NCBI GenBank assembly: GCA_023433705.1
Contig: JAEYUC010000095.1
Coordinates: 1 to 64,000, forward strand
Direction: 5' to 3'
Origin: Pseudomonadota bacterium
Lineage (GTDB): Bacteria > Pseudomonadota > Gammaproteobacteria > Steroidobacterales > Steroidobacteraceae
Length of the DNA: 64,000 nt
Shown here: positions 57,173-64,000 of the stretch, in pieces
Numbering within the stretch: position 1 is the first letter of the stretch
Layout of the letters: every line of letters begins with the position of its first letter
Position numbers and translations under genes: made by a program
Notes under the pieces: generated by a model
Told to the model about the DNA's origin: nothing
The model's input: the letters and a program-made list of their open reading frames with translations, nothing else
The model's database searches: none

Positions 57173-59208
57173 TATTCGTCTCCCGCCTCGGCCACCACGT
57201 CGTCCTCTTTCGGACGGGCCGCGGGGGCCGGGGCTGCGCCCTTGCCAGCAATGATGGGTCCGTAGCCCGGGCCTGGCGTCAGCGGCGTTGTGCCCGGCGG
57301 TAACGGCTCCTTGAGCTGGCCGTTGGCATCGAGCAGATACGTGTCCATCATCTTGCGCGCGATCGGCGAGGCGATCGACGCACCGAAGCCGCCGTTTTCC
57401 ACGATCACCGCCACGGCGATGCGCGGATGCTCGGCCGGCGCGAACGCGATGAACCAGGAGTGGTCGCGCAAGCGATCGGACACGGTCTTCTGATTGTCGA
57501 GGCTCTGGTTGCGCGCGACCGTGAACACCTGCGCGGTGCCGGTCTTGCCGGCAATCGTGTAGGTCATGTTCTTGCCGGCGAACGCCGCGGCCGTGCCGTA
57601 GCGCAGAGTGCCGGCCATGCCTTCGGTGACGACCTGCCACTGCTCGGCGCTGACGTTCTTGATCTCCTCGTTCTTCACGGGCGGGAGGCGCTTCACTTGA
57701 CCCGTGACCGGATCGCGTACGCCCGTTACGAGGCGCGGCTTATACGACGTGCCGCGATTCGCCATGATGGACGTGTAGTGCGCAAGCTGCAGCGGCGTGA
57801 CGAGGAAGTAGCCCTGGCCGATGCCGAAGTTCACCGTTTCGCCGGGGAACCAGACCTGGTCCGCGGGGCGCTTGAATGCCTTGCGCTTCCATTCCCGCGA
57901 CGGCAGCAGGCCCGGTTTCTCGCCGCCGATGTCGATGCCGGTGAGGCTGCCGAAGCCGAACTGTCCGAGGAATTCGGAGATGTGATCCACGCCGAGATCG
58001 CTGGAGAGCGCGTAAAAGTACACGTCGCAGGACCTGGCGATGGCGCGGCGCAAGTCCGTCGCGCCATGACGGCCGCCTCGCCCTTCGCGAAAGGCGAGGC
58101 TGCTGCCGGGCAGGCGCCACGCGCCGGCGCAGAACTTCGTCCCGTGTGGCTCGACCTCGTGGTACACCAGCCCTGCGAGCGCAAGCCCCGGCTTGATGGT
58201 GGAGCCCGACGGATACTGGCCGCGCAACGCGCGATTGAGCAGCGGCACGTCGATGTTGTCGCGCAGCGCGGCGTACTCCGCGCGCGTGAGGCCGCGAGTG
58301 AATGGATTGGGATCGAAACCGGGCGTCGACGCGAGCGCGATTACGTCCCCGTTGCTGGGGTCGATCGCGACGACGGCGCCGCGCTTACCCGTGAGCCCCT
58401 CTTCCGCGACCAGCTGCGTGGGCAGGTCGATTGCGGTGATCACGTCGCTGCCGGCAGTCGGCTTGATGACCGACAGGTCCGCCTTGAGTGTGCCCTGTCG
58501 ATCGACCGAGCGACCCGCGGCATTCACGAGGATCTGGCGCGAGCCGTCGCTGCCGTGCAACTCCTCTTCATATGAGGCTTCGATGCCGAGCTTGCCGATG
58601 AGCGACGTGCCGGCGTACTTCGCCAGCAGGTCTTGCTTCTCGAGCTTCTTGACGTCGTCTTCGCTGATGGCCGCGACGTAACCGAGTGCGTGCACGGCAT
58701 TCTCGCCGTGCGGGTAGAACCGCGTCAGGCGCGTCGCGATGTCGACGCCCGGGAACTCGAAGCGGTGCACTGCGAAGCGCGCGATTTCCTCCTCGGTGAG
58801 ACGCAGCCGGATCGGCACGGCCTCGAAGCTGCGGCGCGAGCGTACGAGCTTGCGCGTGTCGTCGAGGTCGTCGGCGGGCAGCACACCGATGTCGACGAGG
58901 CCCTGCAACGTGGTGTCGACGTCGGGCACCTGTTCGCGCACCAGTTCGAGCTGAAACGCCGGACGATTTTCCGCCAGCACCTGCAGGTTGCGGTCGAGGA
59001 TCAGTCCGCGCTGTGCCGGCAGCGGCTCGACACGCACGCGGTTGCCCTGCGAGAGATCGGCGTAATACTCGTAGCGGGACACCTGCAGGACGACCAGGCG
59101 CCCGACCAGCACCAGCGTCATCGCGACGATGATGAAGGCAGCCGCGAGCGCGCGGCGCTCGAACAGCCGCTGCTCGGCCCAGTGATCCTTGATGCGGACG
59201 GTTCCCAT
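57172..59208 (-). CDS. mrdA: PBP2 (MrdA), elongasome transpeptidase
   Basis: A 678-residue class B penicillin-binding protein with an N-terminal anchor (AAFIIVAMTLVLVGRLVVLQV), a pedestal domain and a transpeptidase domain: active-site Ser336 in SGSTIKP, SCD for SxN in AIARSCDVYFYAL, and AGKTGTAQVF. It crosslinks lateral wall peptidoglycan with RodA. Confidence 0.97.
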   Translation of the reverse strand: MGTVRIKDHWAEQRLFERRALAAAFIIVAMTLVLVGRLVVLQVSRYEYYADLSQGNRVRVEPLPAQRGLILDRNLQVLAENRPAFQLELVREQVPDVDTTLQGLVDIGVLPADDLDDTRKLVRSRRSFEAVPIRLRLTEEEIARFAVHRFEFPGVDIATRLTRFYPHGENAVHALGYVAAISEDDVKKLEKQDLLAKYAGTSLIGKLGIEASYEEELHGSDGSRQILVNAAGRSVDRQGTLKADLSVIKPTAGSDVITAIDLPTQLVAEEGLTGKRGAVVAIDPSNGDVIALASTPGFDPNPFTRGLTRAEYAALRDNIDVPLLNRALRGQYPSGSTIKPGLALAGLVYHEVEPHGTKFCAGAWRLPGSSLAFREGRGGRHGATDLRRAIARSCDVYFYALSSDLGVDHISEFLGQFGFGSLTGIDIGGEKPGLLPSREWKRKAFKRPADQVWFPGETVNFGIGQGYFLVTPLQLAHYTSIMANRGTSYKPRLVTGVRDPVTGQVKRLPPVKNEEIKNVSAEQWQVVTEGMAGTLRYGTAAAFAGKNMTYTIAGKTGTAQVFTVARNQSLDNQKTVSDRLRDHSWFIAFAPAEHPRIAVAVIVENGGFGASIASPIARKMMDTYLLDANGQLKEPLPPGTTPLTPGPGYGPIIAGKGAAPAPAARPKEDDVVAEAGDE

Positions 59209-59238
59209 GTCCTTCCTGGCGTTACCGTATTCGCGCGG

Positions 59239-59712
59239 CTACGCGCGTGTGTGGGTGCGGCTGAGCAGCATCGAGATGAACCACCACGACGCGGCGCCGA
59301 TCATGGGTTGAATCCAGCGCCAGAAGGTGGCGGCCGTGTGTCCGGTCCAACCTTCGATACTCCACACGATGAATTCGTTCGCGGTCAGCACGGCGAACAC
59401 GAACAACGATTGCTGGACCAGCGTCTGGTTGCGCAGCCGCTGGTGCAGCGTCATCGCGACATACGCCACGAACGCAAGCGCCAGCGCGTGTTGTCCGAGT
59501 ACCTCGCCGTTGAATACGTCGAGCGCGAGGCCCGCGAGCCAGGCCGCGAACATGCCACCCGCGTGCGGCGCGAAGATGCTCCAGTAGACCACGACGATCG
59601 CGAGGAACGAGGGCCGCACATTTTCCAGCCATTCCGGCAGCGGCACCACCGTCGCGATGAGCGCGAGCAGCAGCGTGAAGGTGACGGCCCAGCGGGGTTC
59701 GCGACGCGTCAT
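59239..59712 (-). CDS. mreD: MreD, rod-shape membrane protein
   Basis: A 157-residue protein with about five membrane helices (VTFTLLLALIATVVPLP, PSFLAIVVVYWSIF, FAAWLAGLALDVFNGEVLGQHALALAFVAYVAM). LDVFxGxxLG is the MreD core. It couples to MreC and starts overlapping the mreC stop by one base. Confidence 0.93.
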   Translation of the reverse strand: MTRREPRWAVTFTLLLALIATVVPLPEWLENVRPSFLAIVVVYWSIFAPHAGGMFAAWLAGLALDVFNGEVLGQHALALAFVAYVAMTLHQRLRNQTLVQQSLFVFAVLTANEFIVWSIEGWTGHTAATFWRWIQPMIGAASWWFISMLLSRTHTRA

Positions 59713-60617
59713 CACGGCTTCTTCTCCTGTTCCACCGCAAGCGCTTCGGACGAGGCGGTGGAGGCCGGATGGTCGCTGCGGGCCCACACGAACAGGACCT
59801 CGCGATCGCCCTCGATGTCGGCGAGGGGCGCCGCGAAGATCCTGGCCAGTGGTTCGGCCGGGTCGCGCTCCACGCGCGTGACGCGTGCGACCGGCAGGCC
59901 GTACGGGAAAATCTGACCGAGGCCCGACGTGATCAGCAGGTCGCCTTCCTTCACGTCGTAGTTCTGCGGAACGTACGGCAACTCGAGCGCCGTCGCGCGC
60001 CCGGTGCCGACCGCGATCGTGCGCACGCCCGAGCGCAGCACCTGCACGGGCAGGCCATGTTCGGCGTCGGTGATGAGGATGATCTCGGAGCTGAAGGGCC
60101 CGAGTCGATAGACCTGTCCGAGGACGCCCGCGCCGGTGACGACGGGCTGCGCCTTGAACACGCCGTGGTTCTTGCCGCGGTTGACGAGCAGGCGCTGGCG
60201 CAGGGTCGAGGTCTCGACGCTGACCACCTCGCCGACGAGACGTTTCTCGATGACGTCCGGCATGGCCTGGTTGAGGCCGCGCAGCGCGGCGTTTTCCTGC
60301 GAGAGCGCCGCCTGGCGCAGCGTGATCAGCTGCTGTTCGCGCAGCTGGCCGCGGACTTCGTCCAGTTCCTTGCGCAGGGTTTCGCGGGTCGTGAAGCTCT
60401 CTTCGAGCCAGTTCCACGCCGCCGAAGGGGAGTTGACCGCGAGCTGCAGCGGGTAGATAGCCGCCTGCAGGCCGTAGCGCGCGGTGTCGAGCCAGCCGCC
60501 TTTCTGGTCGTAGAACATGAGCACGACCGAGAGCACGGCGTAACAGAAAAACCGGAACCCGAAGGACGGTCCTCGTCCACCGAGTGAGCGGCTGCCGCCG
60601 CTACCGAAGACGGCCAC
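59712..60617 (-). CDS. mreC: MreC, rod-shape periplasmic protein
   Basis: A 301-residue protein with one N-terminal anchor (FRFFCYAVLSVVLMFYDQK), a coiled coil (FTTRETLRKELDEVRGQLREQQLITLRQAALSQENAALRGL) and the MreC beta domains (GAGVLGQVYRLGPFSSEIILITDAEHGLPVQVLRSGVRTIAVG). It bridges MreB and PBP2/RodA. It lies 3 nt after mreB. Confidence 0.95.
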   Translation of the reverse strand: MAVFGSGGSRSLGGRGPSFGFRFFCYAVLSVVLMFYDQKGGWLDTARYGLQAAIYPLQLAVNSPSAAWNWLEESFTTRETLRKELDEVRGQLREQQLITLRQAALSQENAALRGLNQAMPDVIEKRLVGEVVSVETSTLRQRLLVNRGKNHGVFKAQPVVTGAGVLGQVYRLGPFSSEIILITDAEHGLPVQVLRSGVRTIAVGTGRATALELPYVPQNYDVKEGDLLITSGLGQIFPYGLPVARVTRVERDPAEPLARIFAAPLADIEGDREVLFVWARSDHPASTASSEALAVEQEKKP

Positions 60618-60620
60618 GCC

Positions 60621-61664
60621 TTATTCGAGGCCGAAGCTTCCGGGCCCGACTTCGTCCTGCAACTCGAGGATGCGCCCGCCGCCACGGGCCACGCAGGTGA
60701 GCGGGTCCTCGGCGATGACGACCGGCAGGCCGGTCTCTTCCATGAGTAGTTTGTCGATGTCGCGCAGCAGCGCGCCGCCGCCCGTGAGCACGATGCCGCG
60801 CTCCGCGACGTCCGCGCCCAGCTCGGGAGGAGTCTGTTCGAGCGCCTGCTTCACGGCGCCGACGATGCCCTGCAGCGGTTCCTGCAGCGCTTCGAGGATT
60901 TCGTTGGAGTTCAGCGTGAAGCTGCGCGGGACGCCCTCGGAGAGGTTGCGGCCCTTGACCGACAGTTCGCGAACCTGCTGGCCCGGGTAGGCCGCGCCGA
61001 TCTCGATCTTGATGCGCTCCGCGGTGGCTTCACCGATCAGGATGCCGTAGTTGCGGCGCACGTAGTTCATGATGGCTTCGTCGAAGCGGTCGCCGCCGAT
61101 GCGCGCGCTGGCCGCGTACACGATGCCGTTCAGCGAGAGCACCGCGACTTCCGAGGTGCCGCCGCCGATGTCGAGCACCATCGAGCCGCGCGCTTCGTTC
61201 ACGGGCAGTCCCGCGCCGACCGCCGCGGCCATGGGCTCACTAACTATCGACACGCTGCGCGCGCCGGCGCCTTCGGCCGATTCCTTGATGGCGCGGCGTT
61301 CGACCTGGGTCGAACCGATGGGCACGCACACGAGGACGCGGGGCGAGGGTTTGAGCACGCGGTTGCCGTGCACCTTGCCGATGAAGTACTGCAGCATCTT
61401 CTCGGTGTACGTGAAGTCGGCGATCACGCCGTCCTTCATCGGTCTCACCGCGTTGATGTGTCCAGGAGTACGGCCGAGCATGTTCTTGGCCTCGGCGCCT
61501 ACGGCGACGATGACCTTGCCACCACGGCTGTGTTCGTCCTGCACCGCGACAACGGACGGCTCATTGAGCACGATGCCCTTGTCACGGACATAAATGAGGG
61601 TATTGGCCGTTCCCAAGTCGATCGAAAGATCACTCGAGAAGTAGCCGCGCAAGCGTTTAAACAT
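60621..61664 (-). CDS. mreB: MreB, actin-like cell-shape filament
   Basis: A 347-residue actin homologue, the standard length. Nucleotide-binding blocks: DLSIDLGTANTLIYV, LDIGGGTSEVAVLSL and GIVLTGGGALLRDIDKLL; the amphipathic N-terminus precedes them. It positions the elongasome and is the first gene of mreBCD-mrdAB-mltB-rlpA. It is divergent from gatC. Confidence 0.98.
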   Translation of the reverse strand: MFKRLRGYFSSDLSIDLGTANTLIYVRDKGIVLNEPSVVAVQDEHSRGGKVIVAVGAEAKNMLGRTPGHINAVRPMKDGVIADFTYTEKMLQYFIGKVHGNRVLKPSPRVLVCVPIGSTQVERRAIKESAEGAGARSVSIVSEPMAAAVGAGLPVNEARGSMVLDIGGGTSEVAVLSLNGIVYAASARIGGDRFDEAIMNYVRRNYGILIGEATAERIKIEIGAAYPGQQVRELSVKGRNLSEGVPRSFTLNSNEILEALQEPLQGIVGAVKQALEQTPPELGADVAERGIVLTGGGALLRDIDKLLMEETGLPVVIAEDPLTCVARGGGRILELQDEVGPGSFGLE

Positions 61665-61779
61665 GTGGAACCAAGCGAAGCGCGAAAAAGTGGCGGCAAT
61701 TTAACAATCTGCAGCACGCCCCACAAGGCAACGGGTATGATTCCGCGCACACTTTTCACACCTTTTGCTTGAGTTTCCG

Positions 61780-62070
61780 ATGAGTCTCAATCGCGATCAG
61801 ATCAACTCCATCGCGCATCTCGCGCGCCTCTCGCTGACCGATGCCGAGGTGCCCGTCTACCAGGACAGCCTTTCGAAGATCGTCGATCTCGTCGGGCAGC
61901 TCGACGCCGCTCCCACCAGTGGCGTGGAGCCCATGGCTCATCCCCTTCCGGGCCTGGCGCAACGCCTGCGGCCCGATGTCGTGACCGAAAAGGACCAACA
62001 CGAGCTGTACCAACGCAACGCTCCCCAAGTGGAAGCCGCGCTGTACCTCGTCCCCAAGGTCATCGAGTAA
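61780..62070 (+). CDS. gatC: GatC, glutamyl-tRNA(Gln) amidotransferase subunit C
   Basis: A 96-residue subunit starting MSLNRDQINSIAHLARLSLTDAE, with SGVEPMAHPLPGLAQRLRPDVVTE. It threads between GatA and GatB to stabilise the complex. The ATG at 61780 is preferred over an upstream TTG, which lacks conservation. TATGAT at 61736-61741 is a possible -10 box. Confidence 0.95.
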   Translation: MSLNRDQINSIAHLARLSLTDAEVPVYQDSLSKIVDLVGQLDAAPTSGVEPMAHPLPGLAQRLRPDVVTEKDQHELYQRNAPQVEAALYLVPKVIE

Positions 62071-62074
62071 GAAA

Positions 62075-63541
62075 ATGCATAAGTTGACGCTGGCGGAGCT
62101 TGCGAAAAAGCTCCGCGCCAAAGAGTTTTCCGTGACGGAGCTCACGAAAGGCCTGCTCGCCCGCATCGAGGCGTCGCAGCCGAAGTTGAACGCCTTCATC
62201 ACGGTCACCCCCGAAGCCGCCCTCGAACAGGCCAAGGCGGCCGACGCGCTGCTGGCGTCGGGGCAGGCCGGACCTCTTGCCGGTCTCCCGCTCGCCCACA
62301 AGGACATCTTCTGCACGCGCGGGGTCCGCACGAGCTGCGGCTCCCGGATGCTCGACAATTTCGTCTCGCCGTACGACGCCACGATCGTCGAGAAGCTCAA
62401 TGCCGCGGGCATGGTTACCCTGGGCAAGACGAACATGGACGAGTTCGCCATGGGTTCGTCGAACGAGACGAGCTGGTACGGGCCGGTGAAGAATCCCTGG
62501 GACGTGAAACTCGTGCCGGGCGGTTCCTCGGGTGGTTCGGCCGCGGCGGTCGCAGCGCGTGTGGCGCCCATCGCCACCGCGACGGATACGGGTGGTTCGA
62601 TCCGCCAGCCGGCGTCGCTGTGCGGCGTGACCGGCATCAAGCCCACCTACGGCCGGGTTTCGCGCTACGGCATGATCGCGTTCGCGTCGAGCCTCGACCA
62701 GGGCGGGCTCATCTCGGTCTCCGCCGAGGATGCCGCCATGGTGCTCGGCGCGATGTCGGGCTTCGACCCGCGGGACTCCACCAGCGTCGACACGCCGGTT
62801 CCCGACTATCTCGCCGATCTCGACAAGCCGCTCGCGGGCCTCAAGATCGGGCTCATCAAGGAGTTCTTCGAGAAGGGCCTGGACGCCTCGGTCGAGAAGT
62901 GCATCCGCGAGGCGCTCGCGGTCTACGAGAAGCTCGGCGCGAAGCTGGTCGAGGTCAAACTACCGGCGCTGCCGCTGTCCGTGCCGACGTATTACGTGGT
63001 CGCCCCGGCCGAGTGTTCGTCGAACCTCGCGCGCTTCGACGGTGTGCGCTACGGACATCGCTGCCAGGATCCGAAGGACCTGATGGATCTCTACAAGCGC
63101 TCGCGCGGCGAGGGCTTCGGGGCCGAGGTCAAGCGGCGCATCATGACCGGCACGTACGTGTTGTCGGCCGGTTATTACGATGCGTACTACCTCAAGGCGC
63201 AGCGCGTGCGCCAGCTCATCAACCAGGACTTCAAGCGCGCGTTCGGTGAAGTCGACGTGCTGATGGGGCCCACCGCGCCCGACGTCGCGTTCGAGATCGG
63301 CGCGAAGGCGTCGGATCCGATCCAGATGTATCTCAACGACATCTACACTATCGGTGCGAATCTCGCGGGCGTGCCCGCGATGTCGATTCCCTGCGGCTTC
63401 GTGCGCGACCTGCCCGTCGGCCTGCAGATCTGTGGACCGCATTTCGCAGAAGCGCGGCTGCTCAACGTCGCGCATGCGTACCAGAAGGAAACGGACTGGC
63501 ATCGCCGGATTCCGGCCGCGTTCGAAAAGGAGGTGCTGTGA
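62075..63541 (+). CDS. gatA: GatA, amidotransferase subunit A
   Basis: A 488-residue amidase-signature enzyme that frees ammonia from glutamine for amidation of misacylated tRNA. The Lys-cisSer-Ser triad is Lys76 (LAHKDIF), Ser151 (PGGSSGGSAAAVAAR) and Ser175 (TDTGGSIRQPAS). It begins 5 nt after gatC and overlaps gatB by one base. Confidence 0.98.
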   Translation: MHKLTLAELAKKLRAKEFSVTELTKGLLARIEASQPKLNAFITVTPEAALEQAKAADALLASGQAGPLAGLPLAHKDIFCTRGVRTSCGSRMLDNFVSPYDATIVEKLNAAGMVTLGKTNMDEFAMGSSNETSWYGPVKNPWDVKLVPGGSSGGSAAAVAARVAPIATATDTGGSIRQPASLCGVTGIKPTYGRVSRYGMIAFASSLDQGGLISVSAEDAAMVLGAMSGFDPRDSTSVDTPVPDYLADLDKPLAGLKIGLIKEFFEKGLDASVEKCIREALAVYEKLGAKLVEVKLPALPLSVPTYYVVAPAECSSNLARFDGVRYGHRCQDPKDLMDLYKRSRGEGFGAEVKRRIMTGTYVLSAGYYDAYYLKAQRVRQLINQDFKRAFGEVDVLMGPTAPDVAFEIGAKASDPIQMYLNDIYTIGANLAGVPAMSIPCGFVRDLPVGLQICGPHFAEARLLNVAHAYQKETDWHRRIPAAFEKEVL

Positions 63542-64000
63542 TGAACGCCTCCGGTTGGGAAACCGTCATCGGGCTCGAAATCCACGCGCAGCTCTCGACG
63601 AAGTCGAAGATCTTCTCGGGGTCGCCCACCGCGTACGGCGCGGCGCCGAATTCGCAGGCGAACCTCGTCGATCTCGCGTACCCCGGCGTGTTGCCCGTGC
63701 TGAACGCCGAGGCCGTGCGCATGGCGGTGAAGTTCGGTCTCGCGATCGGCGCCCACGTCGCGCCGCGATCGGTGTTTGCGCGCAAGAACTACTTCTACCC
63801 GGACCTTCCGAAGGGCTACCAGATCAGCCAGTACGAGCTGCCCATCGTCGCGAAGGGTCATCTCGACATCGTGCTCGATGACGGCACGAAGAAGCGCGTC
63901 GGGATCACGCGAGCGCACCTCGAGGAAGACGCCGGCAAGTCGTTGCACGAAGGATTGCCGAAGCAGTCCGGCATCGACCTCAACCGCGCGGGCACGCCGC
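63541..64000 (+). CDS. gatB: GatB, amidotransferase subunit B (5' part only)
   Basis: The first 153 residues are in the window; the gene continues past the right edge. The start MNASGWETVIGLEIHAQLSTKSKIFSG is the GatB signature; DLPKGYQISQYE and HLEEDAGKSLHEG follow. It phosphorylates and amidates Glu-tRNA(Gln) or Asp-tRNA(Asn). AAGGAGGTG, a strong SD, precedes the ATG. Confidence 0.97.
   Translation, partial: MNASGWETVIGLEIHAQLSTKSKIFSGSPTAYGAAPNSQANLVDLAYPGVLPVLNAEAVRMAVKFGLAIGAHVAPRSVFARKNYFYPDLPKGYQISQYELPIVAKGHLDIVLDDGTKKRVGITRAHLEEDAGKSLHEGLPKQSGIDLNRAGTP

Overview
The window looks like a chromosome segment from a high-GC gammaproteobacterium, most plausibly in or near the Steroidobacteraceae/Nevskiales. 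That is inference: it rests on two gene blocks in gammaproteobacterial order (lptD-surA-pdxA-rsmA-apaG-apaH with divergent amgK-murU, and mreBCD-mrdAB-mltB-rlpA-dacA-ybeD-lip), an E. coli-type LexA box, and GC-rich codon use. No tRNA, rRNA, CRISPR array or prophage was seen.

Layout. 1-391 is the start of ispG on the minus strand, with a small secreted NTF2-like gene. 900-5597 is a glycine-cleavage operon (gcvT, gcvH, split gcvPA/gcvPB) behind a tandem glycine riboswitch with an intrinsic terminator. 5694-12810 holds dgkA, a four-PDZ tandem protease resembling yeast Nma111, Sua5/TsaC, a hydrolase, an ATPase, slyX and an RcnB-like protein. 13430-15576 is an NfeD-flotillin pair. 15581-16781 is an ECF sigma factor plus a membrane partner, framed by 44-bp inverted repeats. 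16778-21082 holds a Ycf46-like ATPase, a type III ornithine decarboxylase, and DUF882, HIT-like and TfoX-like genes.

21110-24018 is a lower-GC accessory island, all on the minus strand: MazG-like, BrnT/BrnA toxin-antitoxin, a RibD-like reductase, a DCC protein and two VOC proteins. One VOC gene sits in what looks like an integron cassette with an attC-like site. 24067-31498 is housekeeping (yyaL, rlmI, lgt, thyA, folA, FKBP), but a SET-domain protein and a 2-oxoglutarate oxygenase, overlapping each other by 142 nt, lie between thyA and folA. 31676-33540 is a putative SOS-controlled DUF222-HNH nuclease with a coupled lipoprotein. 33549-37507 is a tightly coupled kynurenine operon (3-hydroxyanthranilate dioxygenase, formamidase, kynureninase, kynurenine monooxygenase), which fits tryptophan-to-quinolinate NAD synthesis.

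38266-46985 is the outer-membrane/RNA-maturation block plus AmgK-MurU peptidoglycan recycling; AmgK carries a histone H1-like basic tail. 47012-48439 is a YdgA-like protein with a palindromic repeat inserted in frame. 48450-50126 is a LipA-LipB fusion joining octanoyl transfer and sulfur insertion in one chain; its products would lipoylate GcvH in this window. 51636-61664 is the cell-shape and elongasome cluster, and 61780-64000 is gatCAB, cut by the window end.

The strongest candidates for new biology are the LipA-LipB fusion, the inverted-repeat-framed sigma cassette and in-frame palindrome (which share a GGGGACA head), the SET/oxygenase pair inside the folate operon, the bacterial Nma111-like protease and the LexA-controlled HNH operon.
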